Of a DNA stretch of 64,000 nt, positions 10,995 through 20,912 are shown in pieces. The position numbers were made by a program, and so were the translations under genes. Source of the DNA: Capricornis sumatraensis (lineage: Eukaryota; Chordata; Mammalia; Artiodactyla; Bovidae); contig NC_091071.1 of assembly GCF_032405125.1 (NCBI RefSeq), positions 163,392,001-163,456,000 of the forward strand, in the 5' to 3' direction. The notes below the pieces were generated by a model. That model was given only the letters and a program-made list of their open reading frames with translations, did no database searches and had not been told where the DNA came from. Every line of letters begins with the position of its first letter. Position 1 is the stretch's first letter.

Positions 10995-11212
10995 TGGGCT
11001 TCCCTGGTGGCTAAGCTGGTAAAGCATTCACCTGCAATGCGGGAGACCTGGGTTCAATCCCTGGGTTGGGAAGATCCCCTGGAGAAGGAAATGGCAGCCC
11101 ACTCCAGTACTCTTGACTGGAAAATCCCATGGGTGGAGGAACCTGGTAGGCTAAAGTCCATGGGGTCGCAAAGAGTCAGACGCAACTGAGGGACTTCATT
11201 TTCACTTTCCTC
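10995..11212 (+). repeat. Bov-tA SINE
   Basis: Full-length forward copy, from gggcttccctggtggctaag to cgcaactgagggacttcatt. Confidence 0.93.
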
Positions 11213-11659
11213 ATACTTACTAGCAGCATCGTACACTGTCCTTTCCCACCCGCTTTGTGGGGGTGTAATATGTGGCTTCCTCAGTTGCCTAATCTCCAGA
11301 ACAGAGCTACGCAGTAGGACTCCTCCACAGAGGGGGTTGTGAGGCTTGAGGAAGACACTGGGTGGGAGGGAGGTGTTTAGCACAGAGCCTGGCACATGGC
11401 CTTAAACACCTTGTCATCTTCTCTCTGAGTGTCCAGGGGAGCTGGCATCCCAGGCCAGCCCATCCCTGGATCCTGGAGGGAGTCTTGTGGTAGAGCGTTA
11501 TGGAAAGAGGTGAAAGGAGCTGTGTTCCCTTGAGAGGAGGACCTTTAGCGGGGTGATGGGTGTTCCTGTGATCCTCATGTTTTCCACTTTCCCCTGCCTA
11601 GGGATGAGCACTAAAGCCCAGCTGCCCCCAACCCATGGGTTCTCTGCTTTGCTCTGCAG

Positions 11660-11765
11660 AAGACCTCCAAGAAAACATTCCACTCATCGTAATTCGCGTG
11701 CTCCGAGCCCTCGGAACTGTTGCTGTGGCTCTGGGAGCCCTAGGAGCTGCCTACTACATCCTTGA
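11660..11765 (+). CDS. SPATA3: SPATA3 coding exon 3 (C-terminus)
   Basis: The acceptor is tttgctctgcag. The SPATA3 frame encodes RRPPRKHSTHRN..APSPRNCCCG and ends SPRSCLLHP at TGA 11763-11765, closely similar to the human C-terminus I remember (SPRNCGCGSG..RSCLLHH). The basic, Ser/Pro/Cys-rich composition has no predicted fold. The same bases read +1 give an uninterrupted transmembrane segment (separate entry). The stop lies 38 nt before a strong cag|gtacgt donor at 11803/11804, so the 3' UTR is probably spliced. That distance is too short to trigger nonsense-mediated decay by the usual rule. Confidence 0.88.
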
Positions 11766-11775
11766 ATCTTTGTGA
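11660..11775 (+). CDS. Candidate overlapping membrane microprotein, TM-helix segment
   Basis: In the +1 frame relative to SPATA3, this exon reads EDLQENIPLIVIRVLRALG, then about 19 small or apolar residues (GTVAVALGALGAAYYIL), then ESL and TGA at 11773-11775. This looks like a short cytosolic stretch with two arginines followed by a single transmembrane helix with small-xxx-small spacing (A, G, A at steps of four). The frame can be entered in three ways: from ATG 9296 through the normal splice (61 residues), by joining exon 1 directly to exon 3 (exon 1 ends in the fitting phase), or from ATG 11635 in an unspliced or internally started RNA (46 residues). It may correspond to one of the annotated small integral membrane proteins, but I cannot name it. 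Confidence 0.5.
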
Positions 11776-11803
11776 ACAAGTCCCCAGGCCCGCAGTCCGG
11801 CAG
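11766..11803 (+). other. SPATA3: SPATA3 3' UTR portion up to a strong donor
   Basis: The untranslated continuation of exon 3. It ends at ggcag|gtacgtgg, an almost perfect donor. The downstream acceptor and the poly(A) site are not securely visible; a pyrimidine-rich tract ending ttccacag near 12249 is one candidate. Confidence 0.5.
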
Positions 11804-12827
11804 GTACGTGGACCCCTTTCATGCCCGTGGCCCTTTGCAGAGTGATCCTCAAGCCCATCGACTCGCCAGCCCTGTAGCATGGGGAGCATCTGTCCCTTCT
11901 CTGAAAAGAGGAGGTCTTTATGGGGGCACCAAGACCCCCAGCCTTTCAGGGGAAACTTGAGAGTGAGAGACTCATTTCTGGCCTCAGGGCCTACTGGCAT
12001 GGCTCTCTCGGGCAGCCCTGAACACCCATGGACAATGCTAGACCTGTTGTTGGGATCGTCAAAACAGAGATTTCCCTGTTCCCTGCTGACCTGGGGTGGT
12101 TCCTCTCCTCACAGACACCAGCTAGGAGGAGACAGGAGAGGTGAGCCAGGGGGTCCTACACCTCTTGGAGCTTTTCCTCTGAACTTTCTCCCTGCGGTTC
12201 CCACTGTTTCCAGCCCTTCTTGTCCTCTGTGAACTTTGTGTTCCACAGAAACCTTCTCCTGTCTTTTAAACCACTCTTCTCTCCAGCCTATTCCATCCTG
12301 TACTGCGGATGATTTTTACGTACATAGGTGGCCTGTCTCCGCGTTCTAGTACAGGATCCCTGAGGGCAGGGAGCCTGCCTTATGCAACATCTTGGATCCT
12401 CCCCTGTCTCAGGCTGGGCTCCCTAGTAGCAGAGCGTGAGACAAGGATTTGGGTGCACGGGATTTAGTGAGGGAAAAAGAGTGAGGGAGGCCAGAGAGGG
12501 AGGGGACGGAGCAAAGCAAGGATGAGGTCTCAGCTGAGGTCCACTTAGCCTGGTCCAGGCAGGTCTGGAGGTTGAATGACACCCAGCTTTGAGGCAAGAG
12601 GGTTGGCCTTTCTTATTCTTCTGTGAGTCAGTCGTTAGCTACTGGGAGAGGTTGGGAGTGCATGTCTTTGTGAAAACGTGGCTCGCGTTTGGGTGAGGAC
12701 AAGTTCCTGGGGAAGGAGGCAGCTCTGGGCCGTCAGCAGACAGCGTTCATGATTCACAGGACTGGGCAGTGGATGTGCAAGCCCACAAAGAGGATCTGAG
12801 CAGGCACTGAGAGCACCTTTAATTATC
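11804..12827. other. SPATA3 downstream flank, no gene recognised
   Basis: Unique sequence that probably contains the last SPATA3 intron and a non-coding terminal exon. Open frames are short and unsupported. No repeat recognised. Confidence 0.4.
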
Positions 12828-13000
12828 AGTTCAGTCGCTCAGTCGTGTCTGACTCTGCGACCCCATGGACTGCAGCACGCCAGGCCTCCCTGTCCATCAC
12901 CAGCTCTCTGAGCTTGTTCAAACCCATGTCCATTGAGTCGGTGATGCCATCCAACCATCTCATCCTCTGTCATCCCCTTCTCTTCCTGCCTATAATTATC
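12820..13000 (-). repeat. BovB LINE 3' end with 8-bp target-site duplication
   Basis: A 165-bp 3'-terminal BovB piece in reverse orientation. It is bounded by taattatc at 12820-12827 and 12993-13000, showing that a very short BovB was inserted as such and not trimmed later. Confidence 0.9.
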
Positions 13001-13078
13001 CCCGTTGTCAAATCCATGTGCCATGAAAGCTTAATAAGTGATGAAGGGGAGGAGAAGGGGAGGTGGTAATGGGAGCTT

Positions 13079-13390
13079 TTTTTTTTTGTTTTTTTAAACA
13101 ACTTTTTATTTTATATTGGAGTATAGTCGATTAACAATAGTTACTTTCAGGTGGTTAGTTTCAGGTGAACAGCAAAGGGACTCAGCCATACATATACATG
13201 TATCCATTCTCCCCCAGACTCCCCTCCCACCCAGGCTGCCACATAACATTGAGCAGAGGTCCCTGTGCTGTGCAGTAGGTCCTCATTGGTTATCCATGTT
13301 AAATGTAGCAGTGTGTACATGTCCATCCCAAACTCCCTAATTGTCCCTTCCCACATCCTTCCTCACTGGCAACCAGTTCCAGACCTCTAG
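13079..13390 (-). repeat. L1 3' end (ruminant L1)
   Basis: Starts with a T-rich stretch (reverse poly(A)), then attttatattggagtatag and ctgtgctgtgcagtaggtcc, typical of the ruminant L1 3' UTR in reverse. Confidence 0.85.
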
Positions 13391-13699
13391 CAGCCACAGC
13401 CGGGCGTGTGGTGGGAATAGATGCTCAAAAGCCCAACCCAGAAAATAAGCTCCAGGGAGAGCTCGCCATCTCCTCAAAGGCTCTGCTGCCTGATCATGGG
13501 ACCATTCATAAAAGAGCAGAGAAGTACCTTAAGCTTTGCAAAATTCCACAGCAGCTGAGATCCCCTGTTTCCTCACCTGTAAACAGGAAACATCACAAAA
13601 CCTTCCTCTTGAGATGGTTGAGAGCATGAGACAGGATGCTTAGAGGGCAGAGAGCTGGCCAGGAGTCTTGTTACTGTTATCATCTTGGAGATCGTTGGG

Positions 13700-13880
13700 A
13701 AGGTGCTGGCTTTGGAGTTAGAGCCGACGGTTCTAGTCTGGCCTCCACTCCCAAGTTGCTGGGTGTTCGGGCCCATATCACTTAACTTCTGTGAGAGTCG
13801 GTATCATCTCTAAAGTGGGGAGAGTAACAGCACGTTCAAGGGCAGTGGTTGTGAGGATCAACTAAGGGATGTACAGCCCT
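13700..13880 (+). repeat. MIR SINE remnant
   Basis: Visible pieces are tcacttaacttctgtgagag and gcagtggttgtgaggatcaa; diverged. Confidence 0.7.
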
Positions 13881-13909
13881 CAGGGGCTGCTCACGGGCTG
13901 GGTAGACGG

Positions 13910-14133
13910 TGTGCTGTGCTGAGTCATTTCAGTCATGTCTGACTCTTTGCGCCCCTATGGACCATAGCCTGCCAGGCTCCTCTGCCCATGGGATTCTCCA
14001 GGCAAGAATACTGGAGTGGGTTGCCATGCCCTCCTCCAGGGGATCTTCCCAACCCAAGAACTGAGCCAGCGTCTCTTATATCTCCTGCACTGGCAGGCTG
14101 GTTCTTTATCACTAACACCACCTGGGAGGCCCG
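13910..14133 (-). repeat. Bov-tA SINE
   Basis: Reverse copy from tgctgagtcatttcagtcat to accacctgggaggcc; complete. Confidence 0.93.
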
Positions 14134-14234
14134 GGGTAAGATGGTAGTGACGGGCGTTTGAAGATGGTGCCTGAGCTAAAACGTTTCATCTTAGAATCTC
14201 CTTCCGGCAGCACCCATGGGTGTGAGCTTGGGCA

Positions 14235-14420
14235 GGAAACCTTGGGATCAGATCCCCATTCTACCCCCAGTATTTCTGGGGCCTGGACAAGTCTTTTAAC
14301 TCCTGATGCTTCATTTTCTTGCTCAGTGCAGATAATAATAGTACAGCCCACATTAAGTGGGGGACGAGGTGAAAAATGAGTGTAAAACACAGTGCAGCAT
14401 CTGGCACAAAAAAGACCTCA
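14235..14420 (+). repeat. MIR SINE remnant
   Basis: Visible pieces are acaagtcttttaactcctga, cagataataatagtacagcc and agtgcagcatctggcac, in forward order. Confidence 0.7.
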
Positions 14421-14532
14421 ACGCAGCGGCTACATCATCACCATCATTTTTAACTCAGTAGTCCCCAAATTTTATTGACCTTTGAAAGCTATAATATAAT
14501 TTATTTTTAAAATATTTGTAGAGTAGTATTAC

Positions 14533-14820
14533 AGAGAAGGCAATGGCACCCCACTCCAATACTCTTGCCTGGAAAATCCCATGGACGGAGGAGCCTGGTG
14601 GGCTGCAGTCCATGGGGTCACAAAGATTCAGACACGACTGAGCAACTTTACTTTCACTTTTCACTTTCATGCATTGGAGAAGGAAATGGCAACCCACTCC
14701 ATTGTTCTTGCCTGGAAAATCCCAGGGATGGCAGAGCCTGGTGGGCTGCCATCTATGGGGTCGCACAGAGTCGGACACAACTGAAACTACTTAGTAGCAG
14801 CAGCAGCAGCAGCAGCAGCA
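14533..14820 (+). repeat. BOV-A2 dimeric SINE
   Basis: Two Bov-A units plus a tail of about eight CAG/AGC units. Flanks agtagtatta and agtactatta look like a target duplication with one change. Confidence 0.92.
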
Positions 14821-15044
14821 AAGTACTATTAACCTATAATGCTCCATTAGTTACAGTGCACAACATAGTGATTCTATGCATTACAAAATGATTGCCACAG
14901 ACACTGTAGTTTTATTAAAACCTAAAATTGTTAACATTAGTAGATGAGAAATTTGTAAACTAGAAGTCAGAATATAGTCAAGCTATATTTTACAGCTGAT
15001 CACTTATTTTCTTTAAATTAGCTTCCTTTTTAGCTTAAATGCAA

Positions 15045-16735
15045 TTATCTTCAGTTCAGTTCAATTCAGTCACTCAGTCATGTCCGACTCTTTGCGACCC
15101 AATGGACTGCAGCACACCAGGCTTCCCTGTCCATCACCAACTCCCGGAGTTTACTCAAATTCATGTCCACGGAGTCGGTGATGCCATCCAACCATCTCAT
15201 CCTCTGTCATCCCCCTCTCTTCCTGCCTTCAATCTTTCCCAGCATCAGGGTCTTTTCAGATGAGTCAGTTCTTCATACAGAGAAGGCAATGACAACCCAC
15301 TCCAGCACTCTTGCCTGGAAAATCCCATGAATGGAGGAGCCTGGTGGGCTGCAGCCCATGGGGTCGCGAAGAGTCAGACACGACTGAGCAACTTCTCTTT
15401 CCCTTTTCACTTTCATGCATTGGAGAAGGAAATGGCAACCCACTCCAGTGTTCTTGCCTGGAGAATCCCAGGGACAGGGGAGCCTGGTGGGCTGCCGTCT
15501 ATGGGGTTGCACAGAGTCGGACACGACTGAAGCTACTTAGCAGCAGCAGCAGCAGCAGCAGCAGTTCTTCGTATCAGGTGGCCAAAGTATTGGAGTTTCA
15601 GCTTCAGCATCAGTCCTTCCAATAAATATTCAAGACTCATTTCCTTTAGGATGGACTGGTTGGATCTCCTTGCAGTCCAAGGGACTCTCAAGACTCTTCT
15701 CCAACACCACAGTTCAAAAGCATCAATTCTTCGCTGCTCAGCTTTCTTTACAATCCAACTCACATCCATACATGATTACTGGAAAAACCAGAGCTTTGAC
15801 TAGACAGACCTTTGTTGGCAAATTAATGTCTCTGCTTTTTAATATGCTATCTAGGTGGTCATAACTTTCCTTTCAAGGAGCAAGCATCTTTTAATTTCAT
15901 GGCTGCAGTCACCATCTGCGGTGATTTTGGAGCCAAAAAAAAAAATAAAGTCTGACACTGTTTCCACTGTTTTCCCATCTATTTGCTATGACTTGATGGG
16001 ATCAGATGCTATGATCTTAGTTTCCTGAATGTTGAATTTAAGCCAGCTTTTTCACTCTCCTCTTTCACTTTCATCAAGAGACTCTTTAGTTTCTCTTCGC
16101 TTTCTGCCGTAAGGATGGTGTCATCTGCATATCTGAGCTTATTGATCCTTCTCCTGACAATCTTGATTCCAGTTTGTGCTTCATCCAGTCCAGCATTTCC
16201 CACGAGGTACTCTGCATAGAAGTTAAATAAGCAAGGTGACAATATACAGCCTTGATGTACTCCTTTTCCTATTTGGAACCAGTCTGTTGTTCCATGTCCA
16301 GTTCTGATCTGCATACAGATTTCTCAGGAGGTAGGTCAGGTGGTCTGGTATTCTCATCTCTTTCAGAATTTTCCACAGTTGATTGTGATCCACACAGTCA
16401 AAGGCTTTGGCATAGTCAGTAAAGCAGAAATAGATGTTTTTCTGGAACTCCTTGCTTTTTTTGATGATCCAGTGGATGTTGGCGATTTGATTTCTGGTTC
16501 CTCTGCTTTTTCTAAAACCAGCTTGAACATCTGGAAGTTCACAGTTCACGTATTGCTGAAGCCTGGCTTGGAGAATTTTGAGCATTACTTCACTAGTGTG
16601 TGAGATGAGTGCAATTGTGCAGTAGTTTGAGCATTCTTTGGCATTTCCTTTCTTTGGGATTGGAATGAAAACTGACCATTTCCAGTCCTGTGGCCACAGC
16701 TGAGTTTTCCAAATTATCTTCAAATGGGCCATAAA
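15045..16735 (-). repeat. BovB LINE (RT region), split by a BOV-A2
   Basis: A reverse BovB covering the RT core to the 3' end, interrupted at 15277-15564. On the minus strand the palm motifs are still readable: DYAKAFDCVDH (motif A, about 16430) and YADDT (motif C, about 16120). They lie in two different frames (16732-16223 and 16314-16009), so a frameshift separates them. The 5' end, including the endonuclease, is missing. Not functional. Confidence 0.93.
15277..15564 (+). repeat. BOV-A2 SINE nested in BovB
   Basis: The dimeric BOV-A2 with a CAG tail sits between two parts of one BovB. The host word cagttcttc occurs just before it (about 15266-15274) and again at its end (about 15562-15570), the expected target duplication. 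Confidence 0.93.
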
Positions 16736-18235
16736 TGCAAAATCCTATGCTTTGTCATTAAAAGATTCACAGGAAATATAAACACTGTAAAAATGAAATG
16801 TCCTGGAATTCTGGCTGACGGGATGCCTGAAAAAAATCTCAACTTTGATGTCAGTGTCCTGTGTGTTCAAAGATACTTGACAAGTGCTGGGTGTTGAGAC
16901 TAGCCAGCTCCACACCGAGACCCTCTTTAACCAGAGGGTTGAAAGACCACAGGAATAGGTAGTGATTCCACATGATTGACTGCGGTGTCCAGTGCTACTC
17001 AGAGTGTCTGTGGTCCACGAGGGGTGTGTGTCCAGCCCTGAGCCCTGGGGGATGGGCAGATGATGCGAGGAGAGACAGGAAGAGGGGAAGTGAAGGGGGG
17101 CGCAGATTGTGGGTTGAATGGAGAGGAGGAGAAGGGAGGAAGGAGTGGATTGGAAACCTGCCCTGCCGGGACTAGGTCACCTCCCCGGGATTAACTGAGA
17201 GTTTGCATTGGTGGCAAAGTTAACAAGCCTCCCCAGAGACTGAATCCAGGCTCCACTCCAGCCCTAAAGCTGTGTGTATGTTGCCGGCGGGGGTCCAGTT
17301 GGCGGGTGGGGTTTGTTTTGGGACCCCAGCATCACTGCCATCACTTTCAAACCACGCAGTGTGCCAACATCACACAGTTCTGCCTCTTTCTTCTGCTCTG
17401 AGTGGTGACTCCCCTGTCTCCCTAGGGCAGGCCCCTTTCCCAACACAGAGTTAGGACAGGTGGGTCCTCCCAGGGAGAGACAGACCCTCTGTCCTCCATC
17501 CCATGGATTCCCTGGAGAAGAGGGAGACTGTGCCAGTGCCCCTGCCCATGTAGTGGCCTGAGACAGAACCCTTCCCAAGCCCCAGAGCCCATGCCTGGTG
17601 ATCGTGAGGAGAGGGCGCTGCCTCTCCAGACCCTCTGCTTCTGTCAAGTTGCTCTTCTGGTGACTGTTTGGGAACCAGTGTTGAGATCCACACTCACTGG
17701 CATCCGGTTGCTTGACATGTGTTTTAAATGACCTCACTTCCAGTCTTGCTTCTGTCAGGGCCAGGCTGTGATGTAAACTCCCCCATCATTCAGCAGATGC
17801 TGAGGGTTCTGACGGTTGGATGCAGGCACCACAAGTAGGGGGCAGGGAAGCATTTTCTGGAAGCCCAGAACTAATAGCCACTGGGGCCATGGTATCTCCC
17901 ACCTGGCTCCCCAGTGTCCCCCCCCACACCCCTCCCCATGTAGCTATGCAAGTGGGTCAGCCGGGCTGTCACACATCAGTACTGACCATGTGCCTAGCAC
18001 CACACCAGGTGCTGTGAGACGTGACGACGCAGTAGGGCGTGGACAGCCAAGTCCACCAACAGGCTGAGGCTAGACTCAGGACTCTGAGGTCTGGTAAAGT
18101 CTGTGGATCTAAGCCAGCCAAGGTCCCCAGGCGAAGAGATCAGAGGCGACAATTCAGATGGAGGCCCACACACTTACCTGCCGTCCAAGCTAGAAGGCGG
18201 CAGAGTTCACATGGTGGGGAGTGTTTGTTAATTAA
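16736..18235. other. Unique intergenic stretch
   Basis: No exon or repeat that I can name. It carries one CTCF-like motif at 17832-17845 and overlapping short frames on both strands near 17260-17740, which I regard as chance. Confidence 0.4.
17832..17845 (+). promoter_or_regulatory. CTCF-like motif
   Basis: caagtagggggcag fits CCASYAGRKGGCRS at 13 of 14 positions. It lies between SPATA3 and C2orf72 in unique sequence. Confidence 0.45.
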
Positions 18236-18237
18236 AT

Positions 18238-18720
18238 AATGCATTCATTCGTTTGATATTTCCTGGGCACCTACCTTGTGCTATAGGAGTAAACCAGGCC
18301 AGACAAGAGCTCTCCTCGGGGAGCCTACATTCTAGTGGATGCACGCAGACTGTGGACAAGTCAGTGAATAAACAGGATCACTTGATTTGGTGGTAAATGT
18401 TGTCAAGGAAATAAGGTGGATCTGACAAAGAGCAGAGAGAGGTGGGGTGAGCAGGAGGGGCCGCTGCCAGAGCCTGGCTGTTCTGTGAAGACCTCTCTGA
18501 ACTGAGGTGCATTTGGCAGAAGGAGCCAGACCGTGCGGATCTGAGGGAAGAGCATTCTGTGCAGAAGGAACAGCAAGCCCTACAGCTCTGAAGCAGGAAA
18601 GACTCTTAATGTTACGTTTTAGGGCCAGAGAAGAAGCCAGTAGGGCTAAGAGCTAGGGGTCAGGATGCCACCTTAGAGGAGACCAAGGTCAGGCAAGGTC
18701 TTGGAGTTTCCATTGTGTTC
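18238..18720 (-). repeat. L2 LINE remnant
   Basis: Begins with the reversed L2 end (gcattcattcgtttgatatt, cctgggcacctaccttgtgc) and goes on with aagagcattctgtgcagaag and ggaacagcaagccc. Old and heavily diverged. Confidence 0.7.
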
Positions 18721-18804
18721 TAGATGTGGTAGACAGCCTCTGCTACAGAGCAACAGCAAATCCTTACATAAGCACACTTCTGGGCACTTTACACTTATTG
18801 CGTG

Positions 18805-19016
18805 CATGCTAAGTTGCTTCAGTCATGTCCAACTCTGTGCAACCCTATGGACTGCAGCCTGCCAGACTCCTCTGTGCATGGGATTCGCCAGGCAAGAATA
18901 CTGAAGTGGGTTGCCATTTCCTCCTCCAGGGGGGTCTTCCCAACCCAGGAATCGAACCCAAGTTCTCTATGTCTCCTGCATTGGCAGGCGGGGACTTTAC
19001 CACTAGCACCACCTGG
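18805..19016 (-). repeat. Bov-tA SINE
   Basis: Reverse copy from aagttgcttcagtcatgtcc to tagcaccacctggg. Confidence 0.92.
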
Positions 19017-19091
19017 GTTGACCAAAAGGATCATTTAAGATTTTCCGTAACAGTACGAAACACCTCAAACGTTTTGGCCAACCCAATATTA
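19013..19091 (+). mobile_element. Mariner-type MITE remnant
   Basis: About 75 bp bounded by gggttgaccaaaagg and cgttttggccaacccaata. These are inverted copies of the ruminant mariner end (ttgggttggccaaaa). The middle carries no transposase. It lies directly against the Bov-tA. Confidence 0.75.
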
Positions 19092-19129
19092 ACTCATGCA
19101 TCTTCCTCTCAAATGGGAATATCTCAAGC

Positions 19130-19285
19130 TCCTGGTTTTGATTTCAAAACAATCACAGTATCTATTGGGTAAAGAATGGGAATGGAGGAGGAAGACCAGG
19201 TAGGACTCACTTGCAATGGTCTAGACAGGCAAAGACGGTGCTTGGACCAGGGTTATGGCTGTGGAGGGATAAGTGAACAGGTACA
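19130..19285 (-). repeat. L2 LINE remnant, part
   Basis: Includes ggtctagacaggcaaagacg and gcttggaccagggttatggc, part of the same diverged L2 that is broken by SINEs on both sides. Confidence 0.6.
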
Positions 19286-19287
19286 GT

Positions 19288-19505
19288 GTGGGCTTCCCTG
19301 GTGGCTCAGACGGTAAAGCGTCTGCCTGCAATGCAGGAGACCCGGGGTCGATCCCTGGGTCGGGAAGATCCTGTGGAGAAAGAAATGGCAACCCACTCCA
19401 GTCCTCTTGCCTGGAAAATCCCATGGATGGAGGGCCTGTAGGTTACAGTCCATGGGGTCGAAAAGAGTCAGACATAACTGAGCAATTTCACTTGGCTTCA
19501 TTTGG
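19288..19505 (+). repeat. Bov-tA SINE
   Basis: Forward, full length, from gggcttccctggtggctcag to cataactgagcaatttcact. It splits the L2 remnant. Short cagtgtg copies flank it. Confidence 0.92.
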
Positions 19506-19965
19506 CAGTGTGGGAATTGAACCAGCAAGTCTGGCTGGTAGACTGGATGAAACAATAAGGAAAAGGGAAGCCTCAAAGTTGACTCTAAGAGGATGAAGGC
19601 ACAAGTGATAGAAATCAAGAGTTCTGTTTTACTGTTATTTTTGCTTGACAGCCAAGTGGAGATGTCAAGTAGGTAAAAGGATAGAGGGAGCTCTCAGGAA
19701 AGGACAGGTCTTAGCTGTGAACATAAGGGTCATTAGCAATAGCTGATGTAGGAAAGATGGATAGAGCAGAGGGCCAACGTGGAGAAGTCCGATAGTGAAG
19801 GGAGACCCTGCGGAGTAGACACCTGCTCCTGGTCTTCTCTGGGTCTAGGCGGGCACCTGGGATCTCAGGAGGTTTCCAGAGGTAAGGAAAGCAGGCAGGG
19901 TCAGGTCAACAAGTGTCCACACTTGGAAAGGTCACAGAGATGTATCTCAGTGGGAGGAGCTGGTG
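19506..19965 (-). repeat. L2 LINE remnant, part
   Basis: Recognised by gccaagtggagatgtcaagt and its surroundings. It continues the L2 piece upstream of the SINE. Confidence 0.6.
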
Positions 19966-20697
19966 AGCTGTGACCTCTGGTGGTAAGGCTCCAGGTGTTT
20001 CTCTCTGCTTGTTCTCCTGTTCCCTGACAAACGTGGACAGACAGACGTGCGCTTCCCCAACCCGGTGCCAGGACCCATCCCCATTCATGTAGTGAACAGT
20101 GGGAGGACCCTGAACCAGCACTGGGGTTCGAGTCTCATTGCCTCTAGATTGGATGGGCCGACTCTGGTGTTCATGGAGCTCCCACTTGCCAGGCATCTTG
20201 TTGCTCAGCAGCTGCGCTCCAGGCAGACCCTTTCAAGTGCAAAGAGTTTTCACTGCTTCGAGATAAAATTTCTTAGCTTGACAGCTGAACGAAGGTTACC
20301 TACCTCTCATGTGGTTAAATCCTGGGAAGTGTTCTACCAATGGCATCACTCTGACGCCTCTCTTTTTAACTCAGCTGTAAAATCAAAGTGGGATCTGGTA
20401 GGTTTCCAAATGCCCACAAGGCCTTTTACGACTTGATTTACAAGTGGATTATGAGTTAGGTTACTTGGTGCTGCCAATTTCAGAGAATCCCGTTCAAAAT
20501 GATACTAAGGAGATTATCTCACATAACAACAGAACAGCGGCAAGTGTCTGAGCTGGTGAACTCAACGGTGTCATCAGACACCTGGGGACTTTTCCAGCTT
20601 CCGGCTCTGACACCCTTAGCACTGGGCTGGCTAGTTCCCCTCCTGGGCAGATGGCTGGAAGAGCTCTCAGAATTGTATCCTCATACCTTAAAAGGCT
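19966..20697. other. Unique intergenic stretch
   Basis: One open frame at 20047-20436 (129 residues) has no family resemblance. I see no repeat and no splice-site set that would make an exon. Confidence 0.35.
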
Positions 20698-20912
20698 AGG
20701 TGGCGCTGGTAGTAAAGAACCCGCCGGCGAAGGCAGGAGACCTAAGAGATGCATGTTCCATCCCTGGCTGGGGAAGATCCCGTGGAGAAGGGCGTGGCAA
20801 TCCACTCCTGTATTCTTGCCTGAAGAATCCCGTGGACAGAGGAGCCTGGTGGGCTACAGTCCATAGGGTCCCAAAGAGTCGGACACAACCGAAGCGACAG
20901 CACGCATGCACA
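20698..20912 (+). repeat. Bov-tA SINE
   Basis: Forward copy lacking the first few bases (starts ggtggcgctggtagtaaaga) and ending gacacaaccgaagcgacag. Several CpG sites survive. Confidence 0.92.

Larger units (their letters stand above)
9366..11659 (+). other. SPATA3: SPATA3 intron 2
   Basis: An intron of 2294 nt from gttctg to tttgctctgcag. It contains a Bov-tA fragment, a BOV-A2 dimer with clean duplications and a complete Bov-tA. The rest is unique sequence without further exons that I can support. Confidence 0.85.

Noticed and set aside
10300..15564. CAG/AGC repeat tracts as polyglutamine coding or disease-type expansions
   Set aside because: They are the normal tails of BOV-A2 SINEs in introns and intergenic DNA.
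17606..17624. CTCF-like gaggagagggcgctg
   Set aside because: Only 11 of 14 positions fit, with mismatches in the core.
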